From the NCBI RefSeq assembly GCF_003467445.1, contig NZ_QSGS01000003.1, positions 1-64,000 of the forward strand: DNA of 64,000 nucleotides. Reading direction: 5' to 3'. The translations under genes were made by a program, and so were the position numbers. Position 1 is the first letter of the stretch. Every line of letters begins with the position of its first letter. Shown one piece after another: positions 39,439 to 48,617 of this stretch. A model generated the notes under the pieces. It did no database searches. It was not told where the DNA came from and worked only from the letters and a program-made list of their open reading frames with translations. This stretch comes from Exiguobacterium sp. AM39-5BH. GTDB taxonomy: Bacteria; Bacillota; Bacilli; Exiguobacteriales; Exiguobacteriaceae.

Positions 39439-41138
39439 ATGTTAAGTATGAAGCAAGTCCGGTTCGACCACGACCGGCAACCCTTATTCGACAACGTCTC
39501 GTTCGACGTCGCTGCAGGCGAACGGGCCGTCTTGTTCGGCCAGAACGGGTCCGGCAAGACGACGCTATTCAAGCTGCTCGTAGGCGAACTGGCTCCACAG
39601 TCAGGCGTGATTGACGTCTTGGGCACAGTCGGTGTCGTCGAACAGACCGTGTTTGAGGGGGAAGAGACCGCGCTCGACTACGTCATGCAAGGCGACTCGG
39701 CGCGCTACAACCTATACCTTGCCGTCACATCAGGTGATTCGGAGCGCGTGCTCGAAGTGTATGACGATGCACTCGCGGTTGACGCCTTCGCGCTCGAGCT
39801 TGAGGCGAGACAAGCGCTCAAACGGCTCGGTCTTTACGGACATAACTCGAGCCGACTCCGCGAGTTGAGCGGCGGTGAACAGACACGGGTCCAACTCGCC
39901 CGTCTCACGATGCGACACGTCGATATCGTCCTGCTCGACGAGCCGACGAACCATCTCGATTTAGAGTCAATCGAATGGCTGACGCGCTGGGTGAACGAGT
40001 TCCGGGAACGGTGCTCGCCATTTCCCATGATCGTCAATTCATCGATGACGTCGCGACCGTCATCCTCGAGTTGAATGAGGGGACCATCGTCCGCTATACT
40101 GGCAACTACACGGCATATAAACATCAGAAGGCTGAGGAACGGGTACGCGACGAGCGGGCCCATGCCCGTTATATGGCGCGGAAGTCGGAGCTGCTCGATA
40201 TGATCGCCCAATACAAGGGCTGGCATTTGAAAGCGAAAGCGACGGCGAGCGTGCGAAGTCCAGGCGCTCAAAAAGGCGCGGCGAACCTGGCCATCAAGAT
40301 GAAGGCCCGAGAACGTAAACTCGAACAGCTCGAAGGGACGCGACCTGATCGTCCGAAAGATGCGGCCCATATCTCGGTCCGCTTCCAAGCCGACCCACTC
40401 GAGGCGAAGACGTGGATTGCGGTCGACGACATCTCGTTCGGTTACGACGTACCCCTCTTTGAGCGACTCTCGCTCACGGTGAGCCGGGGTGACCGCATCT
40501 CCATCGTCGGGCCGAACGGGAGCGGAAAGACGACGCTGTTGAAACTATTGATTGGCGAAATCGAACCGGATGTGGGGGACATCAGGCGTCATCCGAAACT
40601 GAAAGTCGGTTACTTCTCACAGACGCTCGCCCGATTGCCGGCAGAGGGAACCTTGCTCGAGGCGCTTCTGGCCGAAAGTGACATCACCGAGACGGAGGCG
40701 CGGACGCTGCTCGCTCATTTCTTATTCCGCCGCGATGAGGTGTATAAACCTATCCGAGAAGCGAGCATGGGTGAGAAGTGCCGAATCGCTTTTCTCATTT
40801 TGTACTTCTCGGACGCGGACCTGCTCGCCCTCGATGAGCCGACGAACTATTTGGACGTGGCCACACGGGAGCAAATCGAGGCCGCGCTCGAAGTGTATCG
40901 AGGCGGATTGATTCTTATCTCGCATGACCGGACGTTCCACCGCTTGACGGACCGGACAATCGAGCTCGGCGGCGAGACGGTGCGTGTGCTCGAGGCAGAC
41001 GAGACGGTGCCGCCGGTCGACGTCGACGCGACGCTGCAGACGCTCGAGACATTGATGAGCGAACCGCATATTTTCTTCGACGAGGCAGGAAACGGCATCC
41101 CCCGTGCCGAATCCGAACAGGACAGACGAAACAAATAG
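39439..41138 (+). CDS. ABC-F ribosome protection-type ATPase (one-base frameshift as read)
   Basis: Two ABC domains are joined by a long basic linker and there are no membrane segments. Domain 1 has GQNGSGKTT at about residue 35, LSGGEQ and LLDEPTNHLD. Near 40012 a G is missing (CGGG-AACG); restoring it gives EFRGTVLAISHDRQF and a product of about 566 residues. Domain 2 has GPNGSGKTT and LALDEPTNYLD, but its signature is MGEK in place of SGGE. The linker (YKGWHLKAKATASVRSPGA) suggests the antibiotic-resistance ABC-F group, such as VmlR/Vga. It would eject antibiotics from the ribosome. The leader supports antibiotic-induced expression. Confidence 0.83.
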
Positions 41139-41150
41139 GGGTGGAATCAT

Positions 41151-41926
41151 ATGAGAGAAGAAGTTCGGGCATCACGGGCCGCATCACGGAAACGGAAGCG
41201 GTTATGGCAAATGGCGACGGTGGTCTTGTTAATCATCCTTCTGATCGGCGTCATTGCTTTTGCGGCGCTCATGGACTCGAAGAAGACGGCGTTGCCGGAG
41301 ACGGACGATATTGCGACCGAATCGGCCGACGAGGAATCAGAAGTGGCTGAAGAGACCGAAGCGGAAGCTGAAGTCAACGAGACAGATGGGACGTTCGTTT
41401 ACATCGCGGCACCTTATACGAAAGTGTTTGCCGATGACCGGGTGACAGTCATCTATGAGGCTGACCTCGGTGACCGGTTCGAGCAACTCGAAACCGTGAG
41501 CGGTTTCGTTAAACTTCAATTGAACGCGCAGACGATAGGGTGGGTGACGGAAGCGCAAGTAACAGAGGAAGCGACAAACATCACCGATGAAGACGTGACC
41601 GAAGCATGGAAAACGGTCGTCCCGACGGCGGACGCAACGACGCTCGAAATGCTTGGTCAAAACATTGAAAGCGTCCGGGCAACGCTCGGCGCCCCGAAAT
41701 CGGTCCAGCGCGACCAAGTGAACGAGTATCATTTCTATGACGGCTTCTTCTTGATGGTACGTGACCAACAAGTGCGGGCGATCGACTGGGACCGCCAAGC
41801 GGTCGCGACGCCCGACTTGGCGGCTACGAGTAGCCAAAATGCCGGCAGTTGGTATGAAGGGGAGACTCGCCAGTTGAAGTTGTTCCCCTATGACGGCGTC
41901 ATGCGGTCCGGCTCGAACAGAAATAA
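41151..41926 (+). CDS. Membrane-anchored protein with SH3-like domain (probable frameshift near its end)
   Basis: An N-terminal basic stretch and one membrane segment (about 20-40) are followed by an acidic Glu/Ala linker (about 45-75). An SH3-like segment (TKVFADDRVTVIYEADLGDRF...FVKLQL...GWVTEAQV) and a C-terminal segment with VRATLGAPKSVQRDQVNEY follow. The raw frame runs to 41993 through a terminator. One base added near 41903 instead ends it with AVRLEQK and TAA at 41924-41926, just before the stem. The protein probably sits outside the membrane and interacts with the cell wall, but its function is unknown. Confidence 0.6.
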
Positions 41927-41928
41927 CG

Positions 41929-41969
41929 ACAATCGTCGAGAGGACATCCCTTTCGGCGATTGTTTTTAT
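41929..41969 (+). terminator. Terminator before the cation efflux gene
   Basis: ACAATCG (41929-41935) pairs with CGATTGT (41957-41963), with partial pairing inside, followed by TTTTATG. Confidence 0.7.
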
Positions 41970-41973
41970 GTGT

Positions 41974-41997
41974 TCATTCAAATGAACGTTTGAATGA
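41974..41997 (+). promoter_or_regulatory. CadC/CzrA-type ArsR-family operator
   Basis: TCATTCAAA (41974-41982) and TTTGAATGA (41989-41997) are perfect inverted copies around TGAACG. The ATTCAAAT...TTTGAAT core closely matches the CadC operator of staphylococcal plasmids. It lies 45 bases before a CDF metal exporter, so release by zinc or cadmium is expected. Confidence 0.65.
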
Positions 41998-42041
41998 TTG
42001 AGGTGGAAGGTATAGACTATATAGAGAGAGGGGGAGAAACA

Positions 42042-42953
42042 ATGGGCGCACATCACGATCATCACGGGCACGACCATCACCATCATCATACGACGAACCA
42101 ACGGGCATTATTCTGGTCGTTCGTCCTGATTGCAACGTTCATGGTCGTCGAAGTCATCGGCGGATTATGGACGAACAGTTTGGCGCTCTTGTCGGACGCG
42201 GGGCATATGCTTAGCGACGCGGCGGCACTCGGGCTCAGTTTCCTCGCTGTCCGGTTCGGGGCACGGCAAGCGACGCCAGAGCGGACGTTCGGTTATCGAC
42301 GCTTCGAGATTTTGGCGGCGTTCGTCAACGGTTTGACGTTGCTCGTCATCTCCATCTATATCATCATCGAGGCGTATCAGCGCTTGTTCGCACCGCCCGA
42401 GATTTTGAGCAGCGGTATGCTCACGGTCGCGATCATCGGGCTACTCGTCAACGTGCTGGCGGCATGGCTGCTCATGCGAGGCGAACGGGATAACTTGAAC
42501 GTCCGCAGTGCGTTATTGCACGTGCTCGGTGATTTACTCGGCTCAATCGGTGCCATCACGGCCGCTGTCTTGATTATGGCGTTCGGTTGGACGCTTGCCG
42601 ACCCGATCGCAAGCTTGTTCGTCGCCGTGCTCATCTTGATTAGCGGATACCGAGTGACACGAGAAGCGATTCACATCTTGATGGAAGGGGCACCTGGCCA
42701 AGTCGATGTTGTCGCGATGCAACAGGAGCTCGGAGGAGTGGAAGGTGTCAAAGAAGTCCATGACTTGCATGTTTGGTCCATTTCATCCAACGAACTTGCC
42801 GTCACGTGTCACGTTCTGATTGAAACGGACACGGATGACCAGCGCGTCTTGCGTGACGTAACAAAACGGATCCGAAAGTTCGCCGCTTTTAACCGCTCGA
42901 CCGTTCAAATCGAACGGGAAGCACAATGTTGTGAAGAGCGGACGATTTGGTAA
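42042..42953 (+). CDS. czcD: Cation diffusion facilitator (CzcD-like zinc/cadmium/cobalt exporter)
   Basis: This 303-residue membrane antiporter opens with a His-rich tail (HHDHHGHDHHHHH), then has six membrane segments. The metal site uses HMLSD in segment 2 and the paired HVLGD at about 157-161 (TM5). A cytosolic C-terminal domain follows with HDLHVWS, and a Cys pair near the end (QCCEE). It expels Zn, Cd or Co in exchange for protons. ATG 42042 follows GGGGGAG. The longer frame begins inside the operator region. Confidence 0.93.
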   Translation: MGAHHDHHGHDHHHHHTTNQRALFWSFVLIATFMVVEVIGGLWTNSLALLSDAGHMLSDAAALGLSFLAVRFGARQATPERTFGYRRFEILAAFVNGLTLLVISIYIIIEAYQRLFAPPEILSSGMLTVAIIGLLVNVLAAWLLMRGERDNLNVRSALLHVLGDLLGSIGAITAAVLIMAFGWTLADPIASLFVAVLILISGYRVTREAIHILMEGAPGQVDVVAMQQELGGVEGVKEVHDLHVWSISSNELAVTCHVLIETDTDDQRVLRDVTKRIRKFAAFNRSTVQIEREAQCCEERTIW

Positions 42954-42961
42954 ACGAACGA

Positions 42962-42995
42962 GCGGTCCCTGACAGGAGTCGGGGACCGCTTTCGT
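42962..42995. terminator. Terminator between convergent genes
   Basis: AGCGGTCCC and GGGACCGCT pair perfectly around TGACAGGAGTCG, followed by TTCGTT. Confidence 0.8.
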
Positions 42996-44134
42996 TATGG
43001 CTTCAAGACGACTTTGACGCAGTCGTCCAAATGATCATTGAACATCTTGTACGCATCAGCTGCCTGTTCGAGCGGCAGACGGTGCGTGATGATATCGGTC
43101 GGGTCGAACTTCTTGTCGACAATCATTTGGAACAGCTCAGGCATGTAGTGAATGACCGGCGCTTGTCCCGTCCGAATGCTGACGTTTCGGGTAAAGAAAT
43201 CACCGAGCGGGAACTGGTTGTAGTTCATCGCGTAAATCCCTGTCAATTGTACGGTACCGAACTTACGCACCGCTTCTTTCGCGACTTTGATGGCGCTGAG
43301 GGTTCCTCCTTGGACCATCAACTTTTGTTCGACTTTCTCGATCGGTGATTTTTTTCCGTCGAATCCGACACAATCGATGACCACGTCAGCCCCGCCGTTT
43401 GTAATTTCATAAATATACTTGCCGGTATCGATCGGGTCTTTCATCAACACAGTCTCGACATTGTTGGAGAGTTTAGCCCGGTTCAACCGGTAGATTTCCG
43501 GGTCGACGGCGATGACGCGTTTCGCACCACGCACCCAGGCTAATTTTTGTGTCATCAAACCGACAGGACCTGAGCCGAGGATGACGACCGTGTCTCCCGC
43601 TTTCATACCGGCATTCTCTAGACTCCACCATGCTGTCGGAATAACGTCCGACAAGAACAAGAGTGCTTCGTCGTCTAGTTCACATGACTCCGGGATGACA
43701 AGCGGCATGAAGTTTCCATATGGCACTTTTAAGTACTCGGCCTGGCCCCCTGGATGGTTCCCGAACTGCTCCGTGAAACCGAAGTAGCCACCTGCATCGG
43801 TATGAGGAGCATGGTTCGAGTTGTCGCACTGGCTCTCCATTTCATGCTCACAGTAGTAACAGTGTCCGCAAGAGACGTTAAACGGTAAGACCACACGGTC
43901 GCCTTTCTTCACTTTCGTCACATCCGGACCGACTTCTTCGACAATTCCCATCGGCTCGTGACCGATCACATAGCCATGACGGGTCGGCATATTTCCTTGG
44001 TAAATATGCAAATCGGATCCGCAGATGGCCGTTGACGTGATTTTGACGATAATCTCTTCCCGGTTCTCAATTTCCGGGTCTTTCACATCCTTGACTTCAA
44101 TGTTCTTCGCTCCTTGATAGGTGACAGCACGCAT
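42995..44134 (-). CDS. Zinc-dependent alcohol/formaldehyde dehydrogenase (MDR superfamily)
   Basis: This 379-residue enzyme has the catalytic zinc ligands CGSDLH (~38) and GHEPMG (~58-63). The structural zinc cluster is CGHCYYCEHEMESQC (~88-103), and the NAD-binding loop is GSGPVGLM (~190). The insert after the structural zinc site (APHTDAGGYFGF) is typical of the glutathione-independent formaldehyde dehydrogenase group. It probably detoxifies an aldehyde or oxidises an alcohol. GGAGGAAGTG precedes the ATG. It has no clear operon partner. Confidence 0.88.
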   Translation of the reverse strand: MRAVTYQGAKNIEVKDVKDPEIENREEIIVKITSTAICGSDLHIYQGNMPTRHGYVIGHEPMGIVEEVGPDVTKVKKGDRVVLPFNVSCGHCYYCEHEMESQCDNSNHAPHTDAGGYFGFTEQFGNHPGGQAEYLKVPYGNFMPLVIPESCELDDEALLFLSDVIPTAWWSLENAGMKAGDTVVILGSGPVGLMTQKLAWVRGAKRVIAVDPEIYRLNRAKLSNNVETVLMKDPIDTGKYIYEITNGGADVVIDCVGFDGKKSPIEKVEQKLMVQGGTLSAIKVAKEAVRKFGTVQLTGIYAMNYNQFPLGDFFTRNVSIRTGQAPVIHYMPELFQMIVDKKFDPTDIITHRLPLEQAADAYKMFNDHLDDCVKVVLKP

Positions 44135-44241
44135 ATGTCCACTTCCTCCTTTTTTTTGAAAACAGGTAAGTTACAACAAGAGTACTGTACCCTTCTTAAG
44201 CGCCTGCGAATCCGATTTATGGGGAAAATAGGGAAAGGGGC

Positions 44242-45099
44242 TCACTGGGAAGCCCCTTTCCCGATGACGTCGATGACGACAATCTCCGGTGGATTGAACA
44301 CACGCGGTACACTGACGCTATAGTTGAAGCCGCGCCCGATGACGTGTGTGAACGATTCATGCTCGTACAAGCCCCCGGCGTACTTCGGGAAGAAGCCTTG
44401 GTCCGGCGCATACAGTCCGTTCAATAGATACGGGATACGCACCTGTCCGCCGTGGGCGTGGCCCGACAGGACGAGGTCGAACGGCAGGGCGGCGTATGTC
44501 TCGACCTGTTCGGCCCGGTGTGATAAGAGCAGACTAAACGCTGTGTCCGTGTCGACATCACCGAGCGAGTTCAATGCCGTCTCTTCCCAGCTCGCATGAA
44601 TGTTTTCCGTGTATGTCCGGAGCGGGTCTTCGAGCCCTCCGATGAGGATGTCTACACCGTTGACGGTAAGCGAAACGGTCTCGTTCTCAAGTACTGTCAC
44701 GCCATAGGCGCGGAAGACGTCTTTGACGTCGTGACGGACGAAGTCGTCCGACCCGTCAATCTCATGATTGCCGGTGACGAAATACATCGGCGCGATGCCT
44801 TGTAAGCCTTCGATCAATTCAAACGAGGCGTCAGGTGAGCGGAACCGGTCGAGGATATCGCCAGGAAGGGCGATTAAATCGGGTTCTTGTTCCCGGACTT
44901 TGTCGATTAAGACTCGCTGGTCGTCCCCGTATGAATAACCGTGCAAGTCGGACAACAAAATCACCCGGAACGATTGACCGGTCTCAAGTTTGTCGGATTC
45001 GACCTTATAATTTCGAATGGTCAGTCCGTTATAAAAAGCAGCGAGAAGAAATGCGACCCCGGCGCCGATCGCCATATATTTTCGTTTCCCTTTGAACAT
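44242..45099 (-). CDS. Membrane-anchored metallophosphoesterase (YkuE-like)
   Basis: An N-terminal anchor (about 9-25) precedes a calcineurin-type phosphoesterase with the five metal motifs: DLHGYSYGDD (~51), GDILD (~80), GNHEID (~107), LLLSHRAE (~189) and GHAHGGQ (~211). YkuE-type enzymes act on phospholipid-linked or nucleotide substrates at the membrane. The 285 residues match the family. AGGAGGCGG lies just before the ATG. A stem with GGGG arms overlaps its stop codon. Confidence 0.88.
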   Translation of the reverse strand: MFKGKRKYMAIGAGVAFLLAAFYNGLTIRNYKVESDKLETGQSFRVILLSDLHGYSYGDDQRVLIDKVREQEPDLIALPGDILDRFRSPDASFELIEGLQGIAPMYFVTGNHEIDGSDDFVRHDVKDVFRAYGVTVLENETVSLTVNGVDILIGGLEDPLRTYTENIHASWEETALNSLGDVDTDTAFSLLLSHRAEQVETYAALPFDLVLSGHAHGGQVRIPYLLNGLYAPDQGFFPKYAGGLYEHESFTHVIGRGFNYSVSVPRVFNPPEIVVIDVIGKGASQ

Positions 45100-45162
45100 C
45101 TTCCGCCTCCTCTCGTATATGCCGTTTGTTTCTTCAGTTTACTCTGTTGGCAGGCGTGACGC

Positions 45163-45189
45163 AAAAAAAGCCCGCTCGGAAGCGGGCCA
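45163..45189 (-). terminator. Terminator after ohr
   Basis: GCCCGCT and AGCGGGC pair around TCCG on the minus strand and are followed by a run of seven T. Confidence 0.85.
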
Positions 45190-45194
45190 TCGAA

Positions 45195-45608
45195 TTATGC
45201 TGCTTTCGCTGTCAACTTGACGTCGACGTTGCCGCGTGTCGCTTTCGAGTACGGGCAAACTTGGTGTGCCGCTTCGACGAGGCGATCCGCCGTCGCTTGA
45301 TCGACACCTTTGATTTCGACTTCGAGTTCGACCGAGATGAAGAAGCCTTCATCGTCTTGGTTGAGCGTGACGTGACCTGTGACGCTCGTACCGTCTGTTT
45401 TGACGCGTTCTTTGCCGATGACGAGGTTCAAGGCGCTACCGAAACATGCGGCGTAACCTGCTGCGAAGAGTTGCTCCGGGTTCGTCGCTTCTTCCGCATG
45501 CTTCGAACCAGGCATGGAGACGTTCAAGTCGATGACGCCGTCCGTGGATGTGACGCGACCTTCGCGGCCACCGATTGCAGTCGCAGAAGCTGTGAATAGT
45601 GGTTTCAT
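45195..45608 (-). CDS. ohr: Organic hydroperoxide reductase Ohr
   Basis: This 137-residue peroxidase has the two catalytic cysteines of Ohr, Cys55 (GYAACFGSAL) and Cys118 (VCPYSKATRGN), plus a conserved Arg (GREGRV). It reduces organic and fatty-acid hydroperoxides using lipoylated proteins. GGAGGAATTG precedes the ATG. It diverges from a MarR-type regulator across an OhrR-like box. Confidence 0.95.
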   Translation of the reverse strand: MKPLFTASATAIGGREGRVTSTDGVIDLNVSMPGSKHAEEATNPEQLFAAGYAACFGSALNLVIGKERVKTDGTSVTGHVTLNQDDEGFFISVELEVEIKGVDQATADRLVEAAHQVCPYSKATRGNVDVKLTAKAA

Positions 45609-45638
45609 GATTCAATTCCTCCATTTCGTTTTTAAGAA

Positions 45639-45660
45639 ATTAAGTTGTACACAATTTAAT
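45639..45660. promoter_or_regulatory. OhrR-type operator between ohr and ohrR
   Basis: ATTAAGTTGT and ACAATTTAAT form a 22-base interrupted palindrome with one mismatch, spaced by AC. It resembles the TACAATTAAATTGTA-type OhrR box of Bacillus and sits in the divergent promoter. Confidence 0.65.
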
Positions 45661-45726
45661 TATAGGGCAGTCAAACAGATAAGCAAATGATATGCTTGTT
45701 CTAAGACTATAGCCGGAGGAAAACAC

Positions 45727-46173
45727 ATGAAAAGTTCATTAACATTAGAGCATCAGATCTGTTTTCAGCTCTATACTGCTTCGAAGGAGCTTACGAGATT
45801 ATATCGCCCAATTTTGGCACCGCTAAACCTGACATATAGCCAATACTTGGTCATGCTTGTCCTGTGGGAAGAAGACAATATTGACATGAAACAACTCGGG
45901 CAGCGGCTCACGCTCGATTCGGGCACGCTGTCGCCACTCGTCAATCGGCTGACTCAACTCGACTACGTGGAGAAGGTCCGCGCCACCGATGACGAGCGCC
46001 GTGTCCTGTTATCGCTCACATCGTCAGGGAGTGCACTGCGTGAGCAGGCCGAGGAAGTACCTGTCCAAGTAAGTGGTATGCTGAATATAGATGAAGCGAC
46101 ATATGTCGCTTATATGGAGATGCTCATGGACATCAAGGCACGTCTTCGTGCCTTCGGTGAGCGACAGGAGTAG
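45727..46173 (+). CDS. ohrR: MarR-family organic peroxide sensor OhrR
   Basis: This 148-residue winged-helix repressor has the sensing Cys at residue 12 (LEHQICFQLY) and the Tyr pair that stabilises it, a recognition helix (SGTLSPLVNRL) at about 64-75 and the DDERRVLLSL wing. OhrR represses ohr until its Cys is oxidised by organic peroxide. Cys12 is the only Cys, so it belongs to the one-Cys type that forms mixed disulfides with thiols. CGGAGG precedes the ATG. Confidence 0.93.
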   Translation: MKSSLTLEHQICFQLYTASKELTRLYRPILAPLNLTYSQYLVMLVLWEEDNIDMKQLGQRLTLDSGTLSPLVNRLTQLDYVEKVRATDDERRVLLSLTSSGSALREQAEEVPVQVSGMLNIDEATYVAYMEMLMDIKARLRAFGERQE

Positions 46174-46193
46174 GGTTTCCGAAAGGAGACGCG

Positions 46194-47116
46194 ATGTTTC
46201 GTAAACTAATCATTCTATTGCTCGCAATCGGCATGTACGCGGCCTGGAAATTTGAAGTGCCGAACGTGTCGGCGCCGACGAGCGTTCAAGTGAAATCGAC
46301 GGAAGTGGCGGAAGAGCAGGAACGCGCAACTGAGGCGCCACGCTTCACGAGCCAATATACCGGCCACGACTGGTATTTACTCGAGAAGAACGGGGACCGA
46401 AGCCTCGAGTTAATTGATGGCGACGGCTCGAAGCGAGGGCACTACCAGTTCGAGACAGGAAGCGTCTATGAGGGGCTCGTCGTAGGCGAGACGACCCGAC
46501 AGCAAGTCGAACAGATCGGCTTCGATAAGGTCAAATCGTACAATAAAGGCCTCAAACGTTACTTGATCCCGGACGATCCATCATTCCATGTGTACGCTAT
46601 CGCCGACGACTACGTGACGTTCTTTTTTGACCAGCACGACGAGGATAAGTTAAAAGCCGTGCTTACCGTCAATCGGGATGTCGAAGAGTCGAGCGACGGT
46701 TATTATGGGGATGTCTCGGAAGACAATCTCGTCGCGAATGAACAATTGATGCGTATGCTCATGAACTGGGACCGTCAGAAGTTCGGACTGTCGGCGCTCG
46801 CCGACTATGAGCCGCTATTACCGGTCGTCCGCGCCCATAGTGAGAACATGGCCCGGAACAACTTCTTCAGCCATACCGACCCTGAGGCCGCGACCCGTTC
46901 GAACGGATGGACGAGGCCGGAATCGCTTACTCCCTTGCCGGCGAGAACTTGGCGATGGGGCAGATGAGCGTTTTTCACGCCCACTGGGGACTGATGAACT
47001 CGCTCGGCCACCGAGAGAACATCTTAAAAGACGGCTTCACGCACGTGTCGGTCGGCCTCGTCTACAATGAGGAGTCGAGCCCGTTCTACACGATTAACTT
47101 CATCACACCGCGTTAA
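46194..47116 (+). CDS. CAP-domain protein with CAP-associated N-terminal domain (one-base frameshift as read)
   Basis: A signal anchor (about 3-20) precedes a CAP-associated domain (WYLLEKNGDRSLEL...VVGETTRQQVEQIG) of about 120 residues and a CAP/SCP domain at the C-terminus. Near 46885 a G is missing (GAG-GCCGC). The restored sequence reads HTDPEGRDPFERMDEAGI and ends with HRENILKDGFTHVSVG to a TAA at 47116, about 307 residues. CAP proteins are secreted, with roles in cell wall or adhesion; a similar arrangement is found in YlbC of B. subtilis. Function is unassigned. Confidence 0.8.
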
Positions 47117-47119
47117 CAA

Positions 47120-47156
47120 AAAGGATGGCCCGCCGGATTGCGGCGGACCATCCTTA
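47120..47156. terminator. Terminator between convergent genes
   Basis: AAGGATGGCCCGCCG and CGGCGGACCATCCTT pair over 15 bp with one mismatch around GATTG. Confidence 0.85.
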
Positions 47157-47159
47157 TAC

Positions 47160-47633
47160 TTATAAGAGACGTTTGACGGCCGTCTCGATCTCATCCGGCG
47201 TCGTTTGCGGCGAGAAGCGTTCGATGACGTTGCCGTTTCGGTCGACGAGAAACTTCGTGAAGTTCCACTTGATTGTCTTTGAACCGAGCAGGCCTGGTGC
47301 TTCTTTCGATAAGTATTGGAAGAGTGGGTGAGCGTCTTTGCCGTTCACGTCTACTTTGGCGAACATCGGGAACGTCACGCCGTAGTTCAATTGACAGAAC
47401 TCGCTGATCTCTTCGTTCGAGCCCGGATCCTGGTTGCCGAACTGGTTGCAAGGAAAGCCTAGGATGTGAAATCCTTGTCCTTGATAACGTTCATATAATT
47501 TCTCGAGCCCGTCGAGCTGCGGTGTGAAGCCGCACTTGCTCGCCGTGTTGACAATCAATACGACATCTCCTTCGTATTTCGATAATGGTTGGAGCTTGCC
47601 GCTCATGTCGGTTGCTTCATATTGATAGATCAT
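47160..47633 (-). CDS. Glutathione peroxidase family protein (thiol peroxidase)
   Basis: This 157-residue protein has the peroxidatic Cys34 in [11 protein letters not shown], Gln in GFPCNQFG (~68-71) and Trp in WNFTKFLVD (~128). It uses cysteine, not selenocysteine. The Cys in GFPCNQF is likely the resolving Cys, so thioredoxin rather than glutathione would reduce it. ATG 47633 follows GGGGGAAA; the longer frame has no ribosome site. Confidence 0.93.
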   Translation of the reverse strand: MIYQYEATDMSGKLQPLSKYEGDVVLIVNTASKCGFTPQLDGLEKLYERYQGQGFHILGFPCNQFGNQDPGSNEEISEFCQLNYGVTFPMFAKVDVNGKDAHPLFQYLSKEAPGLLGSKTIKWNFTKFLVDRNGNVIERFSPQTTPDEIETAVKRLL

Positions 47634-47797
47634 GCTGATTTCCCCCTTTTTTCTTTTCATTATACCAAGGGAGAATTCAAGGCACGACTTTGAAGCGGTT
47701 GTTCGCAATCAAATTGATATGAAATGATGAAGTCCTTGTTACAATGAAACAAAGAGGACGTCGTATAATGAGATGCATTGGAGAAAGGAACGGTGTT

Positions 47798-48319
47798 ATG
47801 TACATACTGAAAAATGAATTTATATGGATCGGTTTGATCTTGATCGGCTTATTCTTCTCAAGCGCGACCCCGTATTCGGACCAAAGCATCGTCTCACCGC
47901 TCGAACAATTTGATTGGACGTGGGCTGAACCGGTGCTCTCGACCGTCAATTTCGATTACGCTGGGAGCCCGGTATCGCTCGAAGCAAAAGGGAGCGTCGG
48001 TTTAATCGAATTCCTCATTCGGAAGGCGACACACTTTACCGTCTTTTTCGCACTCGGGGCACTTTTGGTCAAAGCCGTCTCTCGGACGCGGCTCCATACC
48101 GGCCTGACATTACTATTTGCTTGGGCGCTCGCGAACACGGTCGCCGTCTTCGACGAGTTCCATCAAAGTTTGACGCCGGAGCGGACGCCGCTCCTTCAAG
48201 ATATTTTGCTCGACAGTTTTGGTGCGGCCTGCGGCATCCTCCTTGTCGGTGGCTACTACCTGTTCAAGCGAGGGCGACGAAACCATTCACGTTCAGGCTT
48301 TGTATCACCAAGGTGGTAA
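47798..48319 (+). CDS. VanZ-family membrane protein
   Basis: This 173-residue protein has four to five membrane segments and the VanZ signature FLIRKATHFTVFFALGALL with a later DEFHQSLTPERTPLLQDILLDSFGA. VanZ relatives are linked to teicoplanin or lipid-II-type resistance in a few cases, but most are of unknown function. ATG 47798 is preferred, 9 bases after AAAGGA. The last 15 residues are basic and polar. Confidence 0.83.
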   Translation: MYILKNEFIWIGLILIGLFFSSATPYSDQSIVSPLEQFDWTWAEPVLSTVNFDYAGSPVSLEAKGSVGLIEFLIRKATHFTVFFALGALLVKAVSRTRLHTGLTLLFAWALANTVAVFDEFHQSLTPERTPLLQDILLDSFGAACGILLVGGYYLFKRGRRNHSRSGFVSPRW

Positions 48320-48342
48320 AAAAAATGCATAGGTAGTTATTT

Positions 48343-48376
48343 GAAAAGCGCTTCCACGGAAGGCTTTTCTTTTTAT
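48343..48376 (+). terminator. Terminator after the vanZ-like gene
   Basis: AAAAGC-CTTCC and GGAAG-GCTTTT form a stem with one internal mismatch and a two-base loop, followed by CTTTTTATTT. Confidence 0.8.
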
Positions 48377-48458
48377 TTATAACGTTTTTGTGAACGTGGA
48401 ATTTGAAAAATACTGTTATACCCCCATTTTTGAATCCTTCAAACCAAAATTAAGTTAA

Positions 48459-48513
48459 TGTAACGCGAATGAAACATAAGTGTAAAATAACTTAAGGTTT
48501 AGATTGCTATAAT
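48459..48513 (+). promoter_or_regulatory. WalR-like box and promoter of the CwlO-like hydrolase gene
   Basis: TGTAAC-GCGAA-TGAAAC (48459-48475) fits the WalR direct repeat TGTWAH-N5-TGTWAH with one mismatch. A perfect TATAAT at 48508-48513 may be the -10 box, with a weak -35 region, which suits activation by WalR. Two copies of AATATCGACA follow in the leader (48534-48553). Confidence 0.5.
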
Positions 48514-48617
48514 GAATCTCAGAGCACGACAGAAATATCGACAAATATCGACAATCAATTTTAAATATATAATCTATCTCATATAGAAATTTAAAGAACT
48601 CAGCGGAGGGAAGCACA

